Source: JAFDZO01 sp041859205
GTDB lineage: Bacteria > Bacteroidota > Ignavibacteria > Tepidaquicellales > Tepidaquicellaceae
Direction: 5' to 3'
Assembly: GCA_041859205.1 (NCBI GenBank)
Contig: JBHEKU010000169.1
Coordinates: 1 to 5,571 of the forward strand
Length of the DNA: 5,571 bases
How positions within the stretch are numbered: the first letter of the stretch is position 1; each line of letters begins with the position of its first letter. The notes beneath the pieces are model-generated. The model did no database searches. It saw only the letters and a list, made by a program, of their open reading frames with translations, and was not told where the DNA came from. The position numbers and the translations under genes are program-made. Of the stretch, positions 1 to 5,571 are shown one piece after another.

Positions 1-1077
1 AAAATATTTACAACAGAGCTTGCAGAATTTGCTCCTTTTAAACAGGATTACCCGCAGCCGAAATATTCTGTAAAGCTGTACAAAGTTCTATATGAATCCG
101 TTATACCCGAGCAGAATAATAAGCCAACTACTGCTTCAGGACTTATTGCGATTCCTGAAACAGGAAACACTACTATGCCCGTTGTTTCATATCAGCATGG
201 AACGGTGTTTACAAAATATGAAGTCCCTTCACAGCTTGAAAATTCATATGAAACACGTATTGAAGTTGCGCAGTTTGCAGGCAATGGTTATATACTCATT
301 GCAGCGGATTATTTTGGAAAGGGAAACTCCGATGAAACTGACAGCTATACAGTAAAAGCAAGCACTCAGCAGGCATGTCTTGATATGTATAAAGCTGCGC
401 AATATGTAACAAAAGCATTGGGAGTGAATATGGGAGAATTGTATCTGAGCGGATGGTCGCAGGGGAGTTATTGCACATTAGTATTTTTGAATAAACTTGA
501 AAGCCTTGGTATAAAAATAAATGGCGCTGCTATTGCAAGCGCGCCGACTGATTTATTTGCGGCAGTAAACAGATGGATTTATAATCCCCAGCCGATTGAT
601 GCAGTATGGCTTACCGGATGCATGGCATTGCAGTTCAATTCATACGAGGAATATTATAGTTTACCGGGGCTTATGAACGCTGCGATAAAGCCTGAGTATC
701 AGGATGTTGTAAGAAGTTTTTATCTGAATAAAACAGGCTATGAAGAATTTGCGAAAAAGACTCCTGCTAAAGTACTGGATTTACTTCAGCCTGAATTCAT
801 AAAGAGAAACTCAACACTTAGCAGAAGATTTTTTGAAATACTTGAAGAGAATCAGGCATACAGATGGAGAACAGCTACACCATTACAGACATACTATGGA
901 GATATAGATGAAGTCATTCCGGAATTTTTAGCAAGGCTGCCGGAGGGATATCAGAAATTAATCGGTGGTGCTGAAGTTACTGCAATAGCAGCCGGAAGCA
1001 AAGCTGACCACAGAGGAACGTTTCTTTACTCTGTTGCTCATGAGTTAAATTGGTTCACCGAATTGCAAACGAAGTAA
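1..1077 (+). CDS. Alpha/beta-hydrolase, 5'-truncated by the window edge (esterase/lipase/peptidase-like)
   Basis: The frame is open from base 1 and gives 358 residues ending in TAA; the true start is upstream. An ATG at 175 is internal, because conserved family sequence (YKVLYES..., SGLIAIPE) precedes it. Seen in the sequence, in window residues: the oxyanion-side motif YQHGT (His66-Gly67), the nucleophile elbow GWSQGS with Ser153, the acid loop GDIDEVIP with Asp303 the likely acid, and the base His337 in ADHRGTF. The triad order Ser-Asp-His and the roughly 100-residue helical insert between SAPTD and the acid loop, a probable lid, fit the alpha/beta-hydrolase fold. The arrangement resembles bacterial relatives of secretory lipases and prolyl-oligopeptidase-type hydrolases. 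It probably hydrolyses an ester or amide; the substrate cannot be read from sequence. Export is likely in such families but cannot be checked because the N-terminus is missing. A terminator follows and the next gene is convergent, so this ends its transcription unit. Confidence 0.9.
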   Translation, partial: KIFTTELAEFAPFKQDYPQPKYSVKLYKVLYESVIPEQNNKPTTASGLIAIPETGNTTMPVVSYQHGTVFTKYEVPSQLENSYETRIEVAQFAGNGYILIAADYFGKGNSDETDSYTVKASTQQACLDMYKAAQYVTKALGVNMGELYLSGWSQGSYCTLVFLNKLESLGIKINGAAIASAPTDLFAAVNRWIYNPQPIDAVWLTGCMALQFNSYEEYYSLPGLMNAAIKPEYQDVVRSFYLNKTGYEEFAKKTPAKVLDLLQPEFIKRNSTLSRRFFEILEENQAYRWRTATPLQTYYGDIDEVIPEFLARLPEGYQKLIGGAEVTAIAAGSKADHRGTFLYSVAHELNWFTELQTK

Positions 1078-1115
1078 TATTTTTGAAATAGTAAAATAGA
1101 TGTAATAATAAGGGG

Positions 1116-1149
1116 AAGCCCGTAGAAAATATTCTTCGGGCTTTTTTTT
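1116..1149 (+). terminator. Intrinsic terminator of the alpha/beta-hydrolase gene
   Basis: The arms AAGCCCG (1116-1122) and CGGGCTT (1137-1143) pair perfectly. The stem continues inward through one T-T mismatch with AGAA/TTCT to a four-base loop. A run of eight T (1142-1149) follows. The hairpin lies 39 bases after the hydrolase stop. On the minus strand the same hairpin sits 13 bases beyond the stop of the convergent gene, but there it is followed by TTCCCC rather than a T-run, so it should work well only for plus-strand transcription. Confidence 0.88.
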
Positions 1150-1155
1150 ATAATG

Positions 1156-1647
1156 TTATTCTCTATCCACAAAATAAGTATTAAAACCAAGTTTATATTC
1201 GTCCGAGAGTTTTGGAATAAGTCCCCATGTAGTCATAAATTTCCCGCCGGCGCGGCACCCACCATAAATAATATCGATACATATACTGAATTTTTTTGAA
1301 TACTCATCGTTTACACTATAGTATTTAAATTTTGCATGACAGTCACCTCCTTGATAACTGAACAACACAAGAGTGTTTTTACTGAAATCAATTTTATTGA
1401 AGCTAATAGGGTAAGATGAATTAGTCGAATCTATAAAATTTATCGCAGCGCTTTTAGATTTAAACACGAACATTGAATCACTTTTTAAATAATAAAATTC
1501 AAGATCGGAGTGGCCAAGCAGGATAAGATTTGCATCTAAAAAACCAATTCTCCGGAAAAGTGAATTATTATCTTCTGTCTGTGAAAATGAGTCGGAGTAA
1601 AAAGATAGAAATAAAACAGGGAATAGTAAGAGTAATATTTTATTCAT
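1156..1647 (-). CDS. Small secreted protein of unknown function with a GGCRAGG motif
   Basis: I chose the ATG at 1647, giving 163 residues beginning MNKILLLLFPVLFLSF. A TTG two codons upstream (1653) is also open but is a poorer start, and neither has a Shine-Dalgarno sequence. The N-terminus is a classic Sec signal peptide: Lys, then a hydrophobic stretch to about residue 17, with likely cleavage near the Ser-rich DSFSQ. There is no lipobox cysteine. The mature part is about 140 residues, mixed beta-type, with three cysteines (Cys103, Cys123, Cys131). Its conserved-looking core is IDFSKNTLVLFSYQGGDCH, then YGGCRAGGK and WGLIPKL near the end. From memory, this layout recurs in small hypothetical exported proteins of Bacteroidetes (inference, not searched). 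Two of the cysteines could form a disulfide in the periplasm. No function can be assigned. It is a single gene, convergent with the hydrolase and divergent from the propeller gene. Confidence 0.75.
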   Translation of the reverse strand: MNKILLLLFPVLFLSFYSDSFSQTEDNNSLFRRIGFLDANLILLGHSDLEFYYLKSDSMFVFKSKSAAINFIDSTNSSYPISFNKIDFSKNTLVLFSYQGGDCHAKFKYYSVNDEYSKKFSICIDIIYGGCRAGGKFMTTWGLIPKLSDEYKLGFNTYFVDRE

Positions 1648-1710
1648 ACTCAATTTTTTATAATTTTAATGCTAATAATGTTTTAAAGTTCCTTTGCTGA
1701 ATATCAGTAC

Positions 1711-1725
1711 TTGAATATAATTCAA
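1711..1725. repeat. Short perfect palindrome TTGAAT-ATA-ATTCAA, possible operator
   Basis: Six-base arms are separated by three bases. The palindrome overlaps the downstream end of the candidate minus-strand -7 element and covers the predicted transcription start of the small secreted protein gene. A weaker one, CTGA-ATA-TCAG, lies next to it at 1697-1707. Position fits a repressor site, but short AT-rich palindromes arise easily by chance, so a regulatory role is inference only. Confidence 0.3.
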
Positions 1726-1730
1726 AATTA
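1723..1730 (-). promoter_or_regulatory. Candidate -7 element for the small secreted protein gene
   Basis: Read on the minus strand this is TAATTTTG, a full match to the Bacteroidetes -7 consensus TAnnTTTG. It would place the transcript start near 1719 and give a leader of about 70 bases before the ATG at 1647. A TTTG lies upstream (1745-1748), but the 14-base spacing is shorter than the usual 19-21, so the -33 part is weak. Confidence 0.35.
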
Positions 1731-1745
1731 AACTCAGAATAAAAC

Positions 1746-1776
1746 AAAGCCTGATGAAAAATAATAAGGCTTTTTT
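1746..1776 (+). terminator. Terminator-like hairpin with no gene upstream
   Basis: AAAGCCT (1746-1752) pairs perfectly with AGGCTTT (1767-1773) around a 14-base AT-rich loop. T continues to 1776, then ATT, so it reads as an intrinsic terminator on the plus strand. On the minus strand the stem is followed by GTTTTATTC, a weaker tail. No plus-strand gene ends nearby: the sequence to the left is the upstream region of a minus-strand gene. It might end antisense transcripts or a small RNA, insulate the promoter, or be a relic. Confidence 0.55.
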
Positions 1777-1880
1777 ATTCAGTTAAAAACATTTTATATT
1801 TTTTTTCCTAACGTAAGTAGTCAAATACATTTAAATTCTCTTAAGTAATAATTACTTTTACTGATAAACTAAATCCCCAG

Positions 1881-4751
1881 ATGTCATTTATAAAAACCTC
1901 AGTTGTAGTACTTTTATTGGTAGTTTTTTATTCTGTTTCATTTCAGGAATCCGAAGTTAAATCAATTGATAAAGAAAACAAATTTTCAATTCAGGAATTA
2001 AATTGTGATGAAGATGATTTGTCCGGAAAATCAAGTGAGTCTTTTGAAGCATTAAATTTTATTAATGATTCGCGCTCATATCCGTTTTCAGATATACCTT
2101 CGGATAAATATGCCCGTGAATATGAAAAGTCAAAACTAATCCCTTCTCTGACTTCCAACACAGATGCAACAAATACCTGGACAAATATAGGTCCTGAAAA
2201 TATCGGCGGCAGAATGTTATGCGTGGCAATAAGTCCGGCAGATACATCTGTTCTATGGGCAGGTGCAGCAGGCGGAGGATTATGGAAAAGCACTAACGGC
2301 GGGCTAGGCTCAACTGCATGGGTAAACGTACCTACTGGATTTCAGACTGTGGGAGTAAGCTCGATTGCAATTGATTCTGCGAATACAAATATAATGTACA
2401 TTGGTACGGGTGAAGTTTACGGTTATACTGCAGCATTGAATGGTTTGAGCACAAGAACAACTCGCGGCAGTTATGGTATCGGTATTTTGAAATCCACAAA
2501 CGGCGGAGTGAACTGGACGAAATCATTAGACTGGACTTACGCGCAGAACAGAGGTGTAGCAGATTTAGTTATGAATCCGAGAAACTCAAATACAGTCTAT
2601 TCAGCAACATCAGAAGGAATTTATAAAACCATAAATGGCGGTACAAACTGGACACAGGTTTTTACGGGACAGATGGTAATGGATCTTGAGATAGACAGAA
2701 TTGATACAAATATAATTTATGCAGGTGTGGGAAATTTATCCAGCGCTACGCAGGGAATTTATCAATCAACTAACAGCGGGGCAAACTGGACTGAACTTAC
2801 AAACGGGTTGCCTGGTACTAATACCGGAAGAGTAACATTAACTTCTTATGCTGGAAATCACAGAACAGTTTTTGCAGTGATAGGAAGCAGGACCTCTTCA
2901 GCCGGTACTGTAGGGGTTTACAGAACTACTGACCAGGGAGCAACATGGACTCAGACATCTGACGGAACTCCTGATATATTGGAAGATCAAGGATGGTATG
3001 CCTCGGGGCTGAAAGTAAAAGATAATGATTCATCGCAGATACTTTTCAGTGGAGTAAATTTCTATAAGTCTACTGATTACGGAGTAACGCTTACTCAGGT
3101 CAGTAGCACGAATACAAGCGCAGCAAATTATATTCATGTAGACCATCACCATATAACTTCCAATCCGTACGATGCAAATAAAATCTACGTGGCAACTGAC
3201 GGCGGCATATACAGGTCGTTTGACTTCGGCGCAAACTATACACGATGTAATAATAAACTTGTGACGGCGCAGTTCTACGGAGGATTTTCAAATTCGGCAA
3301 CTGATTCAAATCTTGCTATTGGCGGATTGCAGGATAACGGAATTGCAAGATATGACGGCAGCAATAACTGGTACAGACCTTCGGGCGGAGATGGAACATA
3401 TTGCAGTATAAATCCGCTGAATAATAATTCGATTATCATGGGTGATAAGTATATGGAAGTGAATTACTCAGCCAATAAAGGTACGCAGAATACTATGACG
3501 ACAACGTTTACATCGAATAGTGTGAATGCAAATTTTATTGCGCCGATAGTTCGAAGTCCGGCTGATACGGGAGTTGTTTATGCAGGAGCGAAGAAAATAT
3601 TCAAGTCTACAAACGGCGGAATAAGTTTTGATTCTTTAAGCGCTCAGTTAGACGGCAATAAAATTCTTTCTATAGCAGTATCACGAACCAGTTCAGATAC
3701 ATTGTATGCGGCGACTGTTCCGAACTCAGGAGGTGCAAATCAGATGGGGTTTTTTAAAAGTACAAACGGCAGTACAAGCTGGACAAATATTACAACCGGA
3801 TTGCCTAACAGATACCCGAATAAAATTGCAGTCTCGCCATTCGACAGCAAAATTGTTTTTGCCGCATTCGGGGGCTTCGGCACTTCGCATGTTTACAGAA
3901 CGACTGACGGCGGATCAACCTGGGAAGATATAAACGGAATCCTGCCTGATGTTCCTGTGCAATGTATTGTTGTAGATCCCTCTGTGACGAATAATGTTTA
4001 TCTGGGAAATGACTTGGGAATTTATTTAAGCACAAACTCGGGAACAAACTGGTCATCATTTAACGAAGGTATGCCTGAGGCTGTAATGGTTTTTGATTTA
4101 AGTATTTCTCCCGCGAATAACACTATAAGAGCTGCCACGCATGGCAGGGGAGTTTATGAAAGAAAGCTTTGGCCTGACGGTCCGCTGCCCGTGGAATTGA
4201 TATCTTTCAGTTCAGCAGTTGAAAGAAATAAAGTTAAACTTATCTGGAAGACGGGAAGCGAATTGAATAATAAAGAGTTTCATATAGAAAGAAGAGATGT
4301 TGAGGGAAATTGGAAAGTAATCGGCAGTACGAATGGCAACGGTAACAGTAAAGCAGAACAGAGCTATTCTTTTGAAGACATTGGCGTAAGCAAGGGTAAA
4401 TATTTTTACAGATTAAAGCAGATTGATTATAACGGCAATTATAAATATTATGAATTAGGAAATGAAGTTAATATTGGTGTGCCGGAAAAATTTGTGCTTG
4501 AGCAGAATTATCCGAATCCGTTTAATCCAACCACGAAAATAAATTTTAACTTGCCAAAAGATGCAGCGGTTATACTGAGTGTATTTGATATAAGCGGCAG
4601 GGAAGTCGCGCGGTTATTGAATGAGGAAACGAAAATTGCAGATTATTATTCAATAGATTTTAACGGAGTAAATTTGTCATCGGGAGTTTATTATTACAGG
4701 TTGCAGGCGGGAGAATTTACTCAAACAAAAAAAATGGTTTTATTAAAGTAG
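1881..4751 (+). CDS. Secreted Asp-box/sortilin-like beta-propeller protein with T9SS type A sorting domain
   Basis: 956 residues, ATG start to TAG. Residues 1-20 form a Sec signal peptide (Lys5, then the hydrophobic VVVLLLVVFYSVS). Residues 21-95 are an acidic, Ser-rich stretch. The propeller starts at WTNIGPENIGGR (100-111) and AGAAGGGLWKSTNGG, and carries eleven Asp-box-like motifs (S/T-x-N/D-x-G-x-x-W type) between residues 137 and 724. A segment without them (about 455-575) contains GGLQDNG and SGGDGTY, and just before it lies HVDHHH (419-424) and TDGGIYRS. Residues 768-865 (LPVELISFSS...WKTGSELNNKEFHIERR...) are a Fn3-like linker common in T9SS cargo, and 871-956 are the sorting domain. 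The protein should cross the inner membrane by Sec and the outer membrane by T9SS, ending at the surface or outside. The propeller is related to BNR/VPS10-sortilin and GH74-like repeat proteins. Enzyme activity is possible but not shown. It is a single gene with its own terminator. Confidence 0.93.
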   Translation: MSFIKTSVVVLLLVVFYSVSFQESEVKSIDKENKFSIQELNCDEDDLSGKSSESFEALNFINDSRSYPFSDIPSDKYAREYEKSKLIPSLTSNTDATNTWTNIGPENIGGRMLCVAISPADTSVLWAGAAGGGLWKSTNGGLGSTAWVNVPTGFQTVGVSSIAIDSANTNIMYIGTGEVYGYTAALNGLSTRTTRGSYGIGILKSTNGGVNWTKSLDWTYAQNRGVADLVMNPRNSNTVYSATSEGIYKTINGGTNWTQVFTGQMVMDLEIDRIDTNIIYAGVGNLSSATQGIYQSTNSGANWTELTNGLPGTNTGRVTLTSYAGNHRTVFAVIGSRTSSAGTVGVYRTTDQGATWTQTSDGTPDILEDQGWYASGLKVKDNDSSQILFSGVNFYKSTDYGVTLTQVSSTNTSAANYIHVDHHHITSNPYDANKIYVATDGGIYRSFDFGANYTRCNNKLVTAQFYGGFSNSATDSNLAIGGLQDNGIARYDGSNNWYRPSGGDGTYCSINPLNNNSIIMGDKYMEVNYSANKGTQNTMTTTFTSNSVNANFIAPIVRSPADTGVVYAGAKKIFKSTNGGISFDSLSAQLDGNKILSIAVSRTSSDTLYAATVPNSGGANQMGFFKSTNGSTSWTNITTGLPNRYPNKIAVSPFDSKIVFAAFGGFGTSHVYRTTDGGSTWEDINGILPDVPVQCIVVDPSVTNNVYLGNDLGIYLSTNSGTNWSSFNEGMPEAVMVFDLSISPANNTIRAATHGRGVYERKLWPDGPLPVELISFSSAVERNKVKLIWKTGSELNNKEFHIERRDVEGNWKVIGSTNGNGNSKAEQSYSFEDIGVSKGKYFYRLKQIDYNGNYKYYELGNEVNIGVPEKFVLEQNYPNPFNPTTKINFNLPKDAAVILSVFDISGREVARLLNEETKIADYYSIDFNGVNLSSGVYYYRLQAGEFTQTKKMVLLK
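2289..4052 (+). repeat. Eleven Asp-box-like propeller repeats encoded in the large secreted protein
   Basis: Protein-level repeats begin at residues 137 (STNGG), 205 (STNGGVNW), 250 (TINGGTNW), 296 (STNSGANW), 349 (TTDQGATW), 397 (STDYGVTL), 446 (SFDFGANY), 576 (STNGGISF), 627 (STNGSTSW), 674 (TTDGGSTW) and 717 (STNSGTNW). Spacing is mostly 43-53 residues, one blade each, except 68 between the first two and 130 between the seventh and eighth. The long gap leaves room for blades that lost the motif. The total fits more than ten blades, possibly two propellers; blade count is inference. Confidence 0.85.
4491..4748 (+). other. T9SS type A C-terminal sorting domain (residues 871-956)
   Basis: The sequence reads FVLEQNYPNPFNPTTKINF, LSVFDISGREVARLL, SSGVYYYRLQAGEF and ends TKKMVLLK. 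These are the successive conserved blocks of the type A sorting domain (TIGR04183-like). In known systems it directs the protein to the outer-membrane translocon and is removed by the PorU sortase. It lies at the very C-terminus, as required, which supports the stop codon being correct. Confidence 0.92.
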
Positions 4752-4778
4752 AAAGTAGTATACAGATTATAATATTAT

Positions 4779-4810
4779 AAGCCTGTTGAGAAATCAACGG
4801 GCTTTTTTTT
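4779..4810 (+). terminator. Intrinsic terminator of the propeller gene
   Basis: An 11-bp stem runs AAGCCTGTTGA (4779-4789) with TCAACGGGCTT (4794-4804), containing a single T-G wobble, closed by a GAAA tetraloop. Eight T follow (4803-4810). It starts 28 bases after the propeller stop and separates that gene from the CHAD gene. Confidence 0.93.
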
Positions 4811-4856
4811 GGGGTAAAATCAAGCTTAAAACAACATAAAAGGAAAAATTGTGATA

Positions 4857-4887
4857 TTGAACTGTCCATAACAAACTATTAAGTTTT
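4857..4887 (+). promoter_or_regulatory. Candidate promoter of the CHAD gene (TTG, 20 bases, TAAGTTTT)
   Basis: TTG at 4857-4859 and TAAGTTTT at 4880-4887 are separated by 20 bases, within the 19-21 expected for the Bacteroidetes -33 TTG and -7 TAnnTTTG elements; only the final G of the -7 differs. The transcript would begin at or next to the GTG at 4891, that is, with almost no leader. Such AT-rich matches are frequent by chance. Confidence 0.3.
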
Positions 4888-4890
4888 TAT

Positions 4891-5571
4891 GTGGACGTTT
4901 CAAAAAAATATCTGATAGAGTATTATAACTCTCTGCAAAGAGAGTGTGCAGGTTATGCTTCAAAAATCAATAACGAATTTAAGAGAAAAGATATTCATAA
5001 TTTCAGAGTTGCTGTAAAGAAAATTAATGCGTTTAAGGCGTTTATAAAATTTACAGAACCTGAGTTTGAGATTACAGAAAAGGAATTAGAGAAAACTTAT
5101 AAGTCAGCAGGCAGGCTGCGAACTCTGACTCTGCTGAAGAAAGATATTAATGATTTAAAACTATATGACAATCAGTGGAAAAAATATTTCAGGGAGAATT
5201 TTAAAAAAGAAAAAGAAGGTTACAGCAGAATATATGGAGAGTTTGAAAAAGTTAAAAAAGAAAAATTCCACGGACAAGCAGATAAAATTTCTTTTATGAT
5301 AACTGAAGAAAATAAATTAGAAGAATCAGCAGGGAAATATATAAATAGTTTATTCAGTAGTATAAATGAAATTTCAAATTACACTTCTCAAATATCCTTC
5401 CATGATATAAGAAAGCTTATGAAAGAGCTTGGCTATAATTATTCTTTTCTATCGGAAGCTTTTTATTACTTAACGGATGAAATGTTTATTTCAGATATAA
5501 ATAATTTGAATAAAATTCTGGGCAAGTGGCATGATAAGGTAATTTTGAAAAAATTTATTATAAGGATAAAG
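4891..5571 (+). CDS. CHAD-domain protein, 3'-truncated by the window edge
   Basis: The frame is open from a stop at 4858 to the window end, giving 227 residues from the GTG at 4891 (VDVSKKYLIEYYNSLQRE). GTG is the only usable early start: there is no in-frame ATG until residue 136. It has no Shine-Dalgarno sequence. CHAD features seen: the helix HNFRVAVKK (His36, Arg39, Lys43, Lys44), GRLRTLTLLKKD (104-115) in the place of the family LGxxRDxxV segment, the second basic helix HDIRKLMKELGYNYSFL (His171, Arg174, Lys175, Lys178), and LGKWHDKVILKKF (210-222). These paired His/Arg/Lys helices are the conserved features of the family, and CHAD proteins are known to bind inorganic polyphosphate. The rest is rich in Lys and Glu and helical. 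There is no signal peptide and no CYTH domain in the visible part, so it is probably a cytoplasmic stand-alone CHAD protein. Downstream neighbours, which might include polyphosphate enzymes, are out of view. Confidence 0.85.
   Translation, partial: MDVSKKYLIEYYNSLQRECAGYASKINNEFKRKDIHNFRVAVKKINAFKAFIKFTEPEFEITEKELEKTYKSAGRLRTLTLLKKDINDLKLYDNQWKKYFRENFKKEKEGYSRIYGEFEKVKKEKFHGQADKISFMITEENKLEESAGKYINSLFSSINEISNYTSQISFHDIRKLMKELGYNYSFLSEAFYYLTDEMFISDINNLNKILGKWHDKVILKKFIIRIK

Larger units (their letters stand above)
1648..1880. other. Divergent intergenic region (promoters of the flanking genes, orphan hairpin)
   Basis: This very AT-rich gap separates the minus-strand small secreted protein from the plus-strand propeller gene, so both promoters should lie here. 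I see no coding sequence in it. It holds a terminator-like hairpin (1746-1776), a palindrome (1711-1725) and a perfect TAnnTTTG on the minus strand (1723-1730). For the propeller gene, two partial -7 matches occur on the plus strand, TACATTTA (1826-1833) and TACTTTTA (1853-1860). Neither has a TTG at the expected distance upstream, so no promoter is called for that gene. The bases before its ATG (AAATCCCCAG) contain no Shine-Dalgarno sequence. Confidence 0.6.

Noticed and set aside
92..355. Plus-strand frame of 87 codons overlapping the hydrolase
   Set aside because: It is out of frame with the strong hydrolase sequence, including the YQHGT motif, and has no features of its own.
1648..1653. 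TTG start for the small secreted protein
   Set aside because: It adds only two residues before an ATG that begins a typical Met-Asn-Lys signal peptide; it has no ribosome binding site to favour it.
1991..2293. Minus-strand open frame of 100 codons inside the propeller gene
   Set aside because: It lies antisense to the signal-proximal and first propeller part of a well-supported protein, with no recognisable domain; it reads as a shadow frame.
3706..3933. Plus-strand frame of 75 codons inside the propeller gene
   Set aside because: It is a shifted reading of the repeat-coding sequence.
2289..4052. Recurrent ACNAACGGCGG-like DNA in the propeller gene as a CRISPR or DNA repeat
   Set aside because: The similarity comes from the repeated STNGG protein motif; spacing is by protein blades and the DNA between is coding and diverged.
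3805..4059. Minus-strand open frame of 84 codons, and similar ones at 3100-3309 and 2332-2526
   Set aside because: All are antisense to Asp-box repeats; their composition is unlike a normal protein and they have no domain features.
4851..4871. Six-codon frame from GTG after AGGAAAAATT, as a leader peptide or alternative start
   Set aside because: It ends after VILNCP and is not in frame with the CHAD gene; too short to support as a gene, and the purine stretch is unremarkable in this AT-rich sequence.
1..5571. tRNA, rRNA, insertion sequence or riboswitch
   Set aside because: No cloverleaf, rRNA-like sequence, transposase or terminal inverted repeats, or structured leader was recognised by eye on either strand.

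Overview
The window is AT-rich and comes from a bacterium that looks like a member of the Bacteroidetes/Chlorobi/Ignavibacteria group. The best evidence is the C-terminus of the large central gene. It carries a type IX secretion (T9SS) sorting domain of the form YPNPFNPTTKINFNLP...GREVARLL...SGVYYYRLQAGEFTQTKKMVLLK, which is typical of Ignavibacteria and relatives. The lack of clear Shine-Dalgarno sequences before the starts and the TAnnTTTG-like -7 elements agree with this. The lineage is an inference, because no rRNA or housekeeping marker is present.

Layout: (1) 1-1077, plus strand: the 3' part of an alpha/beta-hydrolase (esterase/lipase/peptidase-like) with a complete Ser-Asp-His triad; its start lies outside the window. 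A strong intrinsic terminator follows at 1116-1149. (2) 1156-1647, minus strand: a small secreted protein of unknown function, convergent with the hydrolase. (3) 1648-1880: a divergent intergenic region. It holds a terminator-like hairpin with no obvious gene to terminate, a short palindrome and a candidate promoter for the minus-strand gene. (4) 1881-4751, plus strand: a 956-residue secreted beta-propeller protein with eleven Asp-box-like repeats, a Fn3-like linker and a T9SS type A sorting domain, followed by a very clear terminator at 4779-4810. (5) 4891 to the right edge, plus strand: the N-terminal part of a CHAD-domain (polyphosphate-binding type) protein. It starts at GTG and is cut by the window end, so a search for complete ATG-initiated ORFs would miss it.

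The genes appear to be separate transcription units: each of the two complete plus-strand gene ends has its own terminator and the strand switches twice. I see no operon and no mobile element, CRISPR array, tRNA or rRNA. Two or three products are probably exported: the propeller protein by Sec then T9SS, the small protein by Sec, and perhaps the hydrolase, whose N-terminus is missing. Nothing here amounts to a clearly new multi-gene system. The points most worth a second look are the conserved His/Asp-rich core of the propeller protein, the orphan terminator, and the start of the CHAD gene.
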